Shown one piece after another: positions 24,879-36,445 of a stretch of DNA of 64,000 nt (the stretch's first letter is position 1; each line of letters starts with the position of its first letter). The stretch covers positions 60,210,363 to 60,274,362 of the forward strand of contig OW121741.1 of NCBI GenBank assembly GCA_933228675.1, given 5' to 3'. The position numbers and the translations under genes were made by a program. This DNA comes from Stomorhina lunata. Lineage: Eukaryota > Arthropoda > Insecta > Diptera > Rhiniidae. Under the pieces are notes generated by a model. That model saw nothing but the letters and a program-made list of their open reading frames with translations, ran no database searches and had not been told where the DNA came from.

Positions 24879-25064
24879 TTTTTTTTAGTTTTGCTATAAG
24901 CGGTAATCAGCTGTTTGATTTAGAGCAATGTCAAATTGGTTAAAAACAACTTCAGCTTATTTTAATTTTAAAACATGTTTTTTAGTTAATAGTATACTTT
25001 TACTTGTCTATGGTTAACAAAATTTCTACTTTCAACAAAAGTAAAATTTTTATTTCTTAAAGTG
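24879..25064. other. Flank beyond the Helentron insertion; no gene seen
   Basis: It matches 5838-6010 and continues the Jockey-side flank after the Helentron. It joins the family A left terminus at GTGCACATG. Compared with copy 2, the first bases of the transposon (CACGGTGCAA) and about 22 bp of flank are deleted between repeated CAC/CA words. Confidence 0.75.
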
Positions 25065-25546
25065 CACATGAAAAAAAATAACCACATACGGACACCACCA
25101 CGAGATAAAGGATCAAAAAAAAGAAGACACGTGTCTTTCAGTTTTGTCAAATGTCCTCCCCTTTTTTGTGGGCGGGGCCTTAAAAATTTGGGCCTCTTTG
25201 TCATTTTTGCAATAAGGTGGTCATCTTCTCAGGCTCATATCTTAATTTACTTTTTAAAACAAAGTTGTAGCTATTGTCATGAGGAATAACAATAGTGAAC
25301 GCAAAAAATCAAAAAAACGCCATCTTGAATATCAAAATCGCAAAAAACTAAAAAAAATCGATTTTAGGCTTTTTTCACATGTTCAGGTTCCTACGTAGCA
25401 AACCGTTCAAAATTTAAGAAAACAATATACTACAAAAATGTAGCTAAGACCTCACTTAACAACTTTGTAGAACATACAAACATACTAGGAATGATCATTA
25501 ACACAGTAAAGGTAGCGCTTAGGTAACCATAAAAATTAAAAATTTC
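25065..25546 (+). mobile_element. Family A left terminus, truncated (copy 3)
   Basis: It shares the outer terminal module of copy 2 (GGACACCACCACGAGATA.., GACACGTGTC, GGGCGGGGCC, GTAGCAAACCGTTC). It stops at AAAAATTTC (25546), where unrelated DNA starts. The inner left part resumes at 28437, so 2.9 kb of other DNA now splits this terminus. The same arrangement is at 33157-33638. Confidence 0.85.
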
Positions 25547-26390
25547 TGTCAAACGTTCGTTTGCAATGCTTAGGATAAAGAAAATCCTCACCAAAAACAA
25601 TTGGAACACAAGCACGATACCATAGCACACTTAATTAGAGAAAGCGATACAAAATCTATATGATTTTAAGTGATAAAAATGTGAAAGTGATCAAAATGTG
25701 AAAACAAAACTTTATGCTTTTTCTCATTCTATTAGATGATCTAACGTACGTCTCTTTAGGGCAAGAACGTTTTTATTTTTAACAAATGCAAAGATAATAA
25801 AAAAAGCCAATCTAAAAAGAATCAAAATACGATCGTGAGGCTTTAGATTATGCAAAGTAGAAGTGGAATAAAAGTGATCGTGCTATTTAATGGTTCCTGA
25901 ATAAAGTTAACCAGTAAAATACTGAATTAGGATTTTTTTTTATAAATCAAAAAGTTTTCCCTGCAGGAGAGCATAACTCCTAAGCTCATTTGGGCAGACA
26001 TAGGTCGGATTCTGGATATATACTATTAGAAAAGGAATGTGACTCCTAAGAAAATGCAAGTAGATGTCTAGACACCAAAGAACAGACAATCAAATAACAA
26101 CATTAAGCATAAGTTCATTGTGTGGTTAGAGCCAGAGTTTAGGGAATCAGAACGTGATAGGGATACTTTAGTCCATTCAAGCATATCCTATATTTGCCAC
26201 AAATAAGTAAACTACTTATACATCACAGCGTCATGTATCCAGAATATCAGCGAGAATTGCTGCTGAAGGCATTTAACGTTAATACTACAAATTGAATAAA
26301 AAAAGAAGAAGGGAGCATCTATGCAAAAGTAATGTTTTGTTCATCGATTTTTCAGCAAGAATTTAAAACAGTGTGCAAATAAATAGCGGC
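25547..26390. other. Unassigned AT-rich spacer; no gene recognised
   Basis: No TIR, LTR or credible protein was found, only short spurious frames. It is present also at 33639-34390 with the 3' part deleted. It may be the far part of the inverted Helentron relic that follows, but no Helentron 3' end is visible. Confidence 0.5.
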
Positions 26391-28434
26391 AATGTTTTTT
26401 TTTCATTTGTTACCTATCAATTACAAGTATGTATGTTTCTGAAGACTGATTAAGGAAGTCCTACAGAAATAATAATATATATTGATTTCAAATCTCGGTT
26501 ATTAACACATACTGTAAGTTTTGGGCCGATGAAATAATAATACTTTATTAATTTGTGTTTTACCTTGATTTATATAGGGTCTAAAGAATTCTGAAGGTAG
26601 ATTGAAATACAAACAATTTCAGAAATTTAAATTCATATGTCTTAAAAGTAAGGGGACCGATTAAAATGGTTGCTTTAACGAGATGTTTCTCGGGTATTGC
26701 TCTTTCGGTGCAAATGTAAAACATATTAAATAATAAAACAAAAAACAAGAAGTAGTTTATGTTATATGCTTTAGATTGTTATAAAGTTAGATAAATACTT
26801 CAGAAATAATATTTGGAAAGCATTGTTTTTTTCAATTTGGCAAGCCTTTTGTTCTTAGGGTATACTTAGACTCTTTAATTGATTGATATTGTATATAGAT
26901 TTTGAAGGGATATTTTCAAAATTATTTTTTTCAATTTTATTAAGTTGTTTTTTGTGTTAATAACGGAAATATTACCTATATTTTGATATGTTAAACTTAC
27001 ATAAATTGGACCTAAAATACATTTAAAAGTTAAACGCAAAAGTTCTATATTGTTCAAAATTTTGTATCCTGATTTCGGTGTCTTGACTTTATATCTGGTA
27101 ACTAACAAATATCACAACATTTTAAAATACGTGTATATCTTTTTCTTATAGGAAAAGCACATGGTTAATCTTGAATGTCTGTGAATTTAGTAGGCAGGAT
27201 TAGTACCAATATATACAATTATATATAATTAATATATTAACCTATAGGTTCAGTTAGATTTTTATACATATGTATATGTATGGTTTTGAACGTATACCAT
27301 TGTAATGAGTTGTATTTTGCACAATTCATAAAAAGATTACCTACAATTTAATATAAATATACTTATTATATGTCGCAAATAATGAGCAATCACTATGTTC
27401 AAAAGTCATACCACTATTTTTAGACATATGTACATCGTATTTCCGTCTACTGAAATCAGGTTTGTGTAGCTCCTGGATGGCATACCGACATAAGTTAAAT
27501 ATTGGATGTTAATAGTGCTCTATGAAGTTTATTATCAAATTTCAATATACATTTCTATTAACACCTGAGATATAGCCAAAACTCGAAATTCGATGCCGAA
27601 TTAAAATTTTATATTTCCTTTTAAATCATATTTGTTTAATTTGTATAAAATTCTTCAATTTGTTTAAAATTCCTCAATTTGCGGATAGTATACTGACATG
27701 AATAAGATGTCAGATCTTAGGAAATCCACTAAAGCAAAACGATATTAAATATCATCAAAATCGGTATATAACAATCTGAGATATAGCCAAAACTCCAAAT
27801 TCGATGTCCCGCTAATTGCCGAATTTGAAATATATTTTTTTTTTAAAATATAATTTTTTGTAAAAAAAATTTCTTTTTTTTTGTAAAAAAAATCATTTTT
27901 TTGAAGAAAGTTTTCTGAATTCAACGCAGAGCACTGTTGAATTTCATCGTAATCGGTATATCAACAACTCAGATATCGCTAAAGCAAAATATATCGATGT
28001 ACGCAAATTGGCAATTTAAAATTTTTTTTTTTTTAAAAACAGCATTTAAAAAAAAAAAAATTTCGAATTATATGTCAGATTTTAGAAAATACTTCAACGC
28101 AGCACGCTATCAAATTTCATCAACATCGGTCCATAAACACCAGAGATATCGACAAAATTCAAAATTCGATGAGAATTTTAAAAATTTTTTTTAAAAAATA
28201 TGTAAATTTTAAAAAAATTAGAATCTGATATACAATTTATCTCGCTACACCCTCCAGGAGCTGCACAAACTTGATTTCAACAGACAGACAGACAGACGGA
28301 CATGGCTAAATCGACTCTCCTGGCGATTCTGAGTCGATCGGTATAATTTTTATGGGGTCTAAGACGAATAATGAGAAAATTACAAACTGAATGACAAACT
28401 TATAATACCCTTTCACCTATTGGTGAAGGGTATA
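26391..28434 (-). mobile_element. Older Helentron-like relic, inverted
   Basis: The 5' end faces right: ..CACCTATTGGTGAAGGGTATA ends at 28434, preceded by the ATTCTGAGTCGATCGGT core and a short GTCY tract (28281-28301, reversed). The interior has several copies of the ATCGGT..ATAAACA..GAGATATCG motif, much diverged from the main family. Part of it matches 51400-51830. A 3' terminus is not visible. It lies inside the split left terminus of family A copy 3. Confidence 0.75.
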
Positions 28435-29872
28435 AAAAAGTAAAAAAATCAGCTCTTGCCATAAAAAACCAAAAATCGATTTTTTACCTAAGCAGGTCCA
28501 TAGGTAGCAAACCGTTCATTCAAGAAACAATCATGAAACCCTGCACGCAATATATAAGTGATATGATGTTCGAACCGAGGCATTACAAAACACGACGTAA
28601 ACGAGAGCTCAGCGGTGAAAGTTCTACGATTTCAATATGCAGTGTGAAAAAATAATTTATTTTGCTACGTTTGCGGTCATCAAATTAGGAAAGAAAATTT
28701 CGAAAAGAAAAGAACGTTGCTTTTCGACGAGTAGACTTGACCAGTGAAAATTACACACATAATATAGTGTGTCGCCAATGCTATAACAATCTCATGGCAT
28801 GGTTGAGTGGAGCAAAATTTAGTATGAAGTATTGTAAACCGGTAAACTGGATTTATCGCCCAGGTGCTCATGATGTAAACATTTGCTATGCATGCGTAAA
28901 TTACACACGTGGAATGAATCGACATGGTGAGAAGAATAAAATTTATAACGCAACTGCAACAGCTACACTACCAGTGCTTGCACCTGAAAATTTTGTACCG
29001 CCAAGGCCACCAAGTCCAGATCTCAGGACAGAATTTACAGGAATGAATACTGAAGGTGGTGTTACTTATGAAGATCCATTTGACGCCGATTATGAGCCTC
29101 AACAAGGAAGAGATGGACCACAACTAATAACACAAATGGAAATGGATTTCATTGTGGCCACATTGGGATTATCGCAGCGGCTTGCCATATTTTTGACAGC
29201 GTTTTTAAAGCAAAGAAAATTAACACTTGCTAACGTTAACTCTTCGGCATACCGGAAACGGCAAGCTGAATTTCAGAACTTCTACACTCTACATAATGAC
29301 AATTCGTTCGCTTACTGCAACGATATAAAAGCTTTGGTGGTAAAAATGGGAATAAACTACATCGCTAGTGAGTGGAGATTATTTATTGATAGTTCTGTTT
29401 CAAGCTTGAAGGCAGTGTTATTGCATGTGTCGAACCGAAAACCTTGCATGCCGCTAGCAATCGGTGTCAACATGGAAGAAAACTACGAAACATTGAAAAA
29501 TATTATGGAAAAAATCAAATACTATGAAAATAAATGTAAGATATGCTGTGATTTGAAGGTCATCAACATTATGCAAGGGATCATTGATAAAGGCGGCTTT
29601 CCCAAATTCTTTTGTTTTCGTTGTAATTGGGATTCGCGATCTCTGAATCAATTCGAATGTAATTCGTGGACACCAAAAGGAAATGTGGAGGAACAAATGA
29701 AAGAACATAGACTGAAAAATGCACCTTTGATTGACAATACTCATGATATCTTGCTGCCACTGCTCCACATAAAATTGGGAATTGTTAAAAAATTCATCGA
29801 AGTGGCTGTTATAAATTGTCCAAATGCATTTGACTATTTGAAAAGTGTTTTCCCAAAGCGTAGCGATGACGA
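28435..29872 (+). mobile_element. Family A transposon, copy 3 (inner left part and gene, 3' truncated)
   Basis: It resumes at AAAAAAGTAAAAAAATCAGC as in copies 1 and 2. It keeps the inner GTAGCAAACCGTTCATTC motif and the gene as far as the end of exon 1 (AGCGATGAC). At 29872 it fuses to Helentron internal sequence (GAAAAAATAC). The later exons and right terminus are missing. Confidence 0.85.
28563..29872 (+). pseudogene. Family A transposase-like gene, copy 3 (best-preserved first exon)
   Basis: The open frame from 28737 runs 388 codons. Within it are CRQC (residues 12-15, second half of an N-terminal Cys finger), CYAC (56-59), the first candidate catalytic Asp in LFIDSS (residue 218), the second in CCDLKV (272), CFRC (293-296) and LLHIKLGIVKKF. 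The first finger half CYVCGHQ (28663-28683) is out of frame because of a one-base gain near 28650 and a one-base loss near 28731. Unlike the other copies it reads GAACAAATG at the exon middle, with no TAA. The rest of the gene, with the EQGERFHQ motif, was removed at the 29872 junction. Confidence 0.8.
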
Positions 29873-30592
29873 AAAAATACGAAAAATTAGACGAAAATTT
29901 TAAAATTTTTGATTGAAACACACTTTTAAATAACAAGTGCAAAAAGAAAATCCTGGTGTACATATGATAATATATTATATATCAGATTGTAGGAAATGGT
30001 TTCCCAAAGCACTCTGTAAAATTTTATCAAAATCGGTCCATAAACAACTGAGATATCGCCAAAACACTAAATTTGATGTATCGCAAATTGCCCAAAGTAC
30101 GCATTAGGGAATGTTTGTTGAAAAAATGAAATGCAGAAATAGGAAAAAACCATATTCCTTTAGCACGGACATACATAAATTTTATATTAGATTTTAGGAA
30201 ATTCCCACGTCAAGCACGTTATTAAATTTTATCAAAAGCGGTCCATAAACAACTGAGATATCGCCAAAACACTACTTGTGATGTGCAGCAAATTCCCCAA
30301 AGTACGTGTCTAAGAAATGTTGTTGACATTTTGTGAGTATTGTTTCAGCGATATTTCAGGTGTTTATGGACCGATTGTGATGAAATTTGACAGCGTTCTT
30401 TGTGGGAGGAATCCTGAATCCTAAAATCTGATATATAAACTCCACAAATTTGATTATGAATACCATTCAAATTGTACCGATCGACTCAGAATCGGCAGGA
30501 GAATAGATTTCGCGACGTGTGTCCGTCTGTCTGCTTGTCCGTCTGTCCGTCCGTCTACCTGTATGTCCGTCCGTCTACCTGGTTGTCCTTTT
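29873..30592 (+). mobile_element. Helentron-like internal fragment
   Basis: It matches 17020-17662: three sub-repeats with the TCGGTCCATAAACAACTGAG type motif and an inverted one, the ACCGATCGACTCAGAATCGG core, then a GTCY tract (about 30524-30590). The 5' part is missing because it starts at the duplication junction. Confidence 0.85.
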
Positions 30593-32970
30593 TATACCCT
30601 TCACCAATAGGTGAAAGGGTATTATAAGTTTGTGATTCCGTCTGTAATTTTTTTATTAGTGATCGTAGACCCCATAAAAATTATACCGATCGACTCAGAA
30701 TCGGGAGGAGAATCGATTAAGCGATGTCCGTCTGTCTGCCCCTGGAGGATGGGCTTACATAAATTTAATAGCAATGAACGCTATTAAATTTCATTAAAAT
30801 CGGTTTATAAACACCGAAAATATCGAAAAAATACCAAAAATTAGAAGAAAATTTTAAAATTTTGGATTGAAACACACTTTTAAATAACAAGAGAAAAACT
30901 ATACTCCTGGTGTATATGTGATAATATATTATATATCAGATTGTAGGAAATGGTTCCCCAAAGCACTCTGTAAAATTTTATCAAAACACTACTTGTGATG
31001 TACAGCAAATTGCCCAAAGTGTCTAAGAAATTTTGTTTACATTTTGTAAGTATTGTTTCAGCGATATCTCAGGTGTTTATGGACCGATTGTGATGAAATT
31101 TAACAGCATTCTTTGTGTGAGGATTTCCTAAAGTCTGATATGTAAACTCCACAAATCTTATTATCAATACCATTCAAATTGTACCGATCGACTCAGAATC
31201 GGCAGGAGAATTGATTTCGCGACGTCCGTCCGTATGTTTGTCCGTCCGTCTACCTGTCTGTCCTTTGGAGCTTTTGTAGTCAAGTTTTTGGAGCTCCTTT
31301 TTTGTCGATATTTTAGATGTTTATTTTGATCAAATTTAATAGCGTTCTTCACAGCGGATTACCTAAATTCTGATGCACTCGGTAATTTGTGGTAGATATA
31401 ATTTAGTGTTTAAGCGATATTTCACGTGTTTTGATCGACAACAATGAAATGCAGGGTGGGACGATATCCTAAAATTTTGTGTAAAATGGATATGGGTATA
31501 CCTTCCAGGAGCTCCACAAATCTGATTTTAGCAGACAGACACACTGCATTTATCTTAATTTTGTGTCTGACTTTTGAACATTATTATAAAATTTGAGAAT
31601 GCATTATATATCAAGTTATAGGCAGTCTTCCTAGGAAGTACAAAAAATGCAGCTAAGTACATGATATGCGTTCAAAACCTACATTTGTATGTATGTATCT
31701 CACATATCAACGAAAATTTAAATTTTTTAATTGTAATTGGGAGAAATCCGTTCACGTTTGACAATTGCTCCCATATAACTTCGCCTAAGGCAATCTCTTA
31801 GTAGCTAATAAATGACAAATTATAATTATCTTTATACTAAATGTCATCATCGTATCTATTATAATAGACACGATGATGACATTTAGTATAAAGACGTTGT
31901 ACAATATCCTAATTCAGGTGATAGCGCCTAAAATAAACTTTCAAGAGGGACAACATTTGACAAAAATATTTCTGATCTCTTGAAAATTTCGGTATTGAAA
32001 ATGGGCGAGCTCGGTTCACATTTACTGTTATCTCCCATATAACTCCGACCGGGAATCACTTTAATGCTGATAAATTAAATCACATTATAATTGCATAAAG
32101 AACTAGAGCAAAACTTTCCACACATCCATCGGACAGATCGAAAGAACAATACATCCCAAATATTATTGTTGAAGTATTCATCTTAATTAGTTAACTAACT
32201 TCAGATTAATAAGTAAATCTTTAATAAATTTTCCGACAAAGCTGATATTCATTCATTTAAAAGCTATATATTTCACGTACTCGTATGTATCTAAAACTAA
32301 GAGTATATACCTTATAATTCTAAGGCTTGTATACATTGACAATCATTGTTAAAGCTTTGACCTAAATCAGTCCGCTAACTTCAAAGTTTTACATAACTAA
32401 TCAAGAACTTTTACTAGTTGGATAATTCGTATGAATTAAAGTACACAACCCTCACTGGGCACTGTGTTTTTGGGTTGCATGCCAGAATACTTAATCTTCA
32501 TCAAATCGATGTGCTATTGCAAATCTAAGGGCATCTACATTTTGAAGCATCTTTTCTGCACGGTTTATCTGGTCTATCGAACTTTATTAAATGTTCGTAA
32601 AATAGACACATATCACTTTCGAATCCAAGTGACGCTGCCTTAGACATCAGGCACCTGCCCAACCAAAAATTTGGGTCCATAACTATTCTAGATGATGACG
32701 CCACCGAAAAGCTTTTCGTTTTCCGACTCTTAATTTTAAAGATTCTTTGCATATAATACTAGTATAACCAAATATTGCTAGGAATTACATTTAGTATGAA
32801 CAAAAGAAAATTAATATACATATAAAGCATTTGTGTGGGGCTCAACTAAGTCAGTAATCAGAAACTATATAATTATCAATATATTCTTACGATTTTGTAC
32901 TTTACTTTTGGAACACAATTGGTGAAGGGTATCCAAGATTCGGCAAAGCCGAATATACCACTCTTACTTG
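30593..32970 (+). mobile_element. Helentron-like element (copy B, 2,378 bp)
   Basis: It has the same ends and interior as 22502-24878. Its left neighbour is another Helentron's GTCY tract rather than the poly-T target, so it came here by segmental duplication. Its right flank (TTTTTTTTAGTTTTGC) is the original target. Confidence 0.9.
31830..31893. repeat. 64-nt near-perfect palindrome (third copy)
   Basis: Same as 20653-20716, within the copy B Helentron. Confidence 0.9.
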
Positions 32971-33156
32971 TTTTTTTTAGTTTTGCTATAAGCGGTAATC
33001 AGCTGTTTGATTTAGAGCAATGTCAAATTGGTTAAAAACAACTTCAGCTTATTTTAATTTTAAAACATGTTTTTTAGTTAATAGTATACTTTTACTTGTC
33101 TATGGTTAACAAAATTTCTACTTTCAACAAAAGTAAAATTTTTATTTCTTAAAGTG
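32971..33156. other. Flank copy; no gene seen
   Basis: Copy of 24879-25064, including the same truncated junction to the family A terminus. Confidence 0.75.
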
Positions 33157-33638
33157 CACATGAAAAAAAATAACCACATACGGACACCACCACGAGATAA
33201 AGGATCAAAAAAAAGAAGACACGTGTCTTTCAGTTTTGTCAAATGTCCTCCCCTTTTTTGTGGGCGGGGCCTTAAAAATTTGGGCCTCTTTGTCATTTTT
33301 GCAATAAGGTGGTCATCTTCTCAGGCTCATATCTTAATTTACTTTTTAAAACAAAGTTGTAGCTATTGTCATGAGGAATAACAATAGTGAACACAAAAAA
33401 TCAAAAAAACGCCATCTTGAATATCAAAATCGCAAAAAACTAAAAAAAATCGATTTTAGGCTTTTTTCACATGTTCAGGTTCCTACGTAGCAAACCGTTC
33501 AAAATTTAAGAAAACAATATACTACAAAAATGTAGCTAAGACCTCACTTAACAACTTTGTAGAACATACAAACATACTAGGAATGATCATTAACACAGTA
33601 AAGGTAGCGCTTAGGTAACCATAAAAATTAAAAATTTC
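33157..33638 (+). mobile_element. Family A left terminus, truncated (copy 4)
   Basis: Copy of 25065-25546 at an offset of 8,092 bp. It differs at very few bases (for example near 33391). It ends at the same junction. Confidence 0.85.
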
Positions 33639-34390
33639 TGTCAAACGTTCGTTTGCAATGCTTAGGATAAAGAAAATCCTCACCAAAAACAATTGGAACA
33701 CAAGCACGATACCATAGCACACTTAATTAGAGAAAGCGATACAAAATCTATATGATTTTAAGTGATAAAAATGTGAAAGTGATCAAAATGTGAAAACAAA
33801 ACTTTATGCTTTTTCTCATTCTATTAGATGATCTAACGTACGTCTCTTTAGGGCAAGAACGTTTTTATTTTTAACAAATGCAAAGATAATAAAAAAAGCC
33901 AATCTAAAAAGAATCAAAATACGATCGTGAGGCTTTAGATTATGCAAAGTAGAAGTGGAATAAAAGTGATCGTGCTATTTAATGGTTCCTGAATAAAGTT
34001 AACCAGTAAAATACTGAATTAGGATTTTTTTTTATAAATCAAGAAGTTTTCCCTGCAGGAGAGCATAACTCTTAAGCTCATTTGGGCAGACATAGGTCGG
34101 ATTCTGGATATATACTATTAGAAAAGGAATGTGACTCCTAAGAAAATGCAAGTAGATGTCTAGACACCAAAGAACAGACAATCAAATAACAACATTAAGC
34201 ATAAGTTCATTGTGTGGTTAGAGCCAGAGTTTAGGGAATCAGAACGTGATAGGGATACTTTAGTCCATTCAAGCATATCCTATATTTGCCACAAATAAGT
34301 AAACTACTTATACATCACAGCGTCATGTATCCAGAATATCAGCGAGAATTGCTGCTGAAGGCATTTAACGTTAATACTACAAATTGAATA
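33639..34390. other. Unassigned spacer, copy B; no gene recognised
   Basis: Copy of 25547-26300. The following stretch of about 205 bp, present at about 26300-26508, is deleted here (junction GAATAAATACATACTG). No coding or RNA feature was seen. Confidence 0.6.
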
Positions 34391-36317
34391 AATACATACT
34401 GTAAGTTTTGGGCCGATGAAATAATAATACTTTATTAATTTGTGTTTTACCTTGATTTATATAGGGTCTAAAGAATTCTGAAGGTAGATTGAAATACAAA
34501 CAATTTCAGAAATTTAAATTCATATGTCTTAAAAGTAAGGGGACCGATTAAAATGGTTGCTTTAACGAGATGTTTCTGGGGTATTGCTCTTTCGGTGCAA
34601 ATGTAAAACATATTAAATAATAAAACAAAAAACAAGAAGTAGTTTATGTTATATGCTTTAGATTGTTATAAAGTTAGATAAATACTTCAGAAATAATATT
34701 TGGAAAGTATTGTTTTTTTCAATTTGGCAAGCCTTTTGTTCTTAGGGTATACTTAGACTCTTTAATTGATTGATATTGTATATAGATTTTGAAGGGATAT
34801 TTTCAAAATTATTTTTTTCAATTTTATTAAGTTGTTTTTTGTGTTAATAACGGAAATATTACCTATATTTTGATATGTTAAACTTACATAAATTGGACCT
34901 AAAATACATTTAAAAGTTAAACGCAAAAGTTCTATATTGTTCAAAATTTTGTATCCTGATTTCGGTGTCTTGACTTTATATCTGGTAACTAACAAATATC
35001 ACAACATTTTGAAATACGTGTATATCTTTTTCTTATAGGAAAAGCACATGGTTAATCTTGAATGTCTGTGAATTTAGTAGGCAGGATTAGTACCAATATA
35101 TACAATTATATATAATTAATATGTTAACCTATAGGTTCAGTTAGATTTTTATACATATGTATATGTATGGTTTTGAACGTATACCATTGTAATGAGTTGT
35201 ATTTTGCACAATTCATAAAAAGATTACCTACAATTTAATATAAATATACTTATTATATGTCGCAAATAATGAGCAATCACTATGTTCAAAAGTCATACCA
35301 CTATTTTTAGACATATGTACATCGTATTTCCGTCTACTGAAATCAGGTTTGTGTAGCTCCTGGATGGCATACCGACATAAGTTAAATATTGGATGTTAAT
35401 AGTGCTCTATGAAGTTTATTATCAAATTTCAATATACATTTCTATTAACACCTGAGATATAGCCAAAACTCGAAATTCGATGCCGAATTAAAATTTTATA
35501 TTTCCTTTTAAATCATATTTGTTTAATTTGTATAAAATTCTTCAATTTGTTTAAAATTCCTCAATTTGCGGATAGTATACTGACATGAATAAGATGTCAG
35601 ATCTTAGGAAATCCACTAAAGCAAAACGATATTAAATATCATCAAAATCGGTATATAACAATCTGAGATATAGCCAAAACTCCAAATTCGATGTCCCGCT
35701 AATTGCCGAATTTGAAATATATTTTTTTTTTTAAATATAATTTTTTGTAAAAAAAATTTCTTTTTTTTTGTAAAAAAAATCATTTTTTTTGAAGAAAGTT
35801 TTCTGAATTCAACGCAGAGCACTGTTGAATTTCATCGTAATCGGTATATCAACAACTCAGATATCGCTAAAGCAAAATATATCGATGTACGCAAATTGGC
35901 AATTTAAAATTTTTTTTTTTTTTAAAACAGCATTTAAAAAAAAAAAATTTCGAATTATATGTCAGATTTTAGAAAATACTTCAACGCAGCACGCTATCAA
36001 ATTTCATCAACATCGGTCCATAAACACCAGAGATATCGACAAAATTCAAAATTCGATGAGAATTTTAAAAATTTTTTTTAAAAAATATGTAAATTTTAAA
36101 AAAATTAGAATCTGATATACAATTTATCTCGCTACACCCTCCAGGAGCTGCACAAACTTGATTTCAACAGACAGACAGACGGACATGGCTAAATCGACTC
36201 TCCTGGCGATTCTGAGTCGATCGGTATAATTTTTATGGGGTCTAAGACGAATAATGAAAAAATTACAAACTGAATGACAAACTTATAATACCCTTTCACC
36301 TATTGGTGAAGGGTATA
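34391..36317 (-). mobile_element. Older Helentron-like relic, inverted (copy B)
   Basis: Copy of 26510-28434, with its 5' end (..GGTGAAGGGTATA) at 36317. It has the same diverged sub-repeats and a shortened GTCY tract (36168-36183, reversed). Confidence 0.8.
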
Positions 36318-36445
36318 AAAAAGTAAAAAAATCAGCTCTTGCCATAAAAAACCAAAAATCGATTTTTTACCTAAGCAGGTCCATAGGTAGCAAACCGTTC
36401 ATTCAAGAAACAATCATGAAACCCTGCACGCAATATATAAGTGAT

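Larger units (their letters stand above)
22502..29872. repeat. 8.1-kb segmental duplication, copy A
   Basis: This segment is repeated almost base for base at 30593-37755. The offset is 8,091-8,092 bp up to about 26290 and about 7,885 bp after it, because copy B lacks about 205 bp. It contains a Helentron, a truncated family A left terminus, an unassigned spacer, an inverted Helentron relic and a family A gene. At 29872 copy A breaks inside that gene and fuses to Helentron DNA. Confidence 0.9.
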
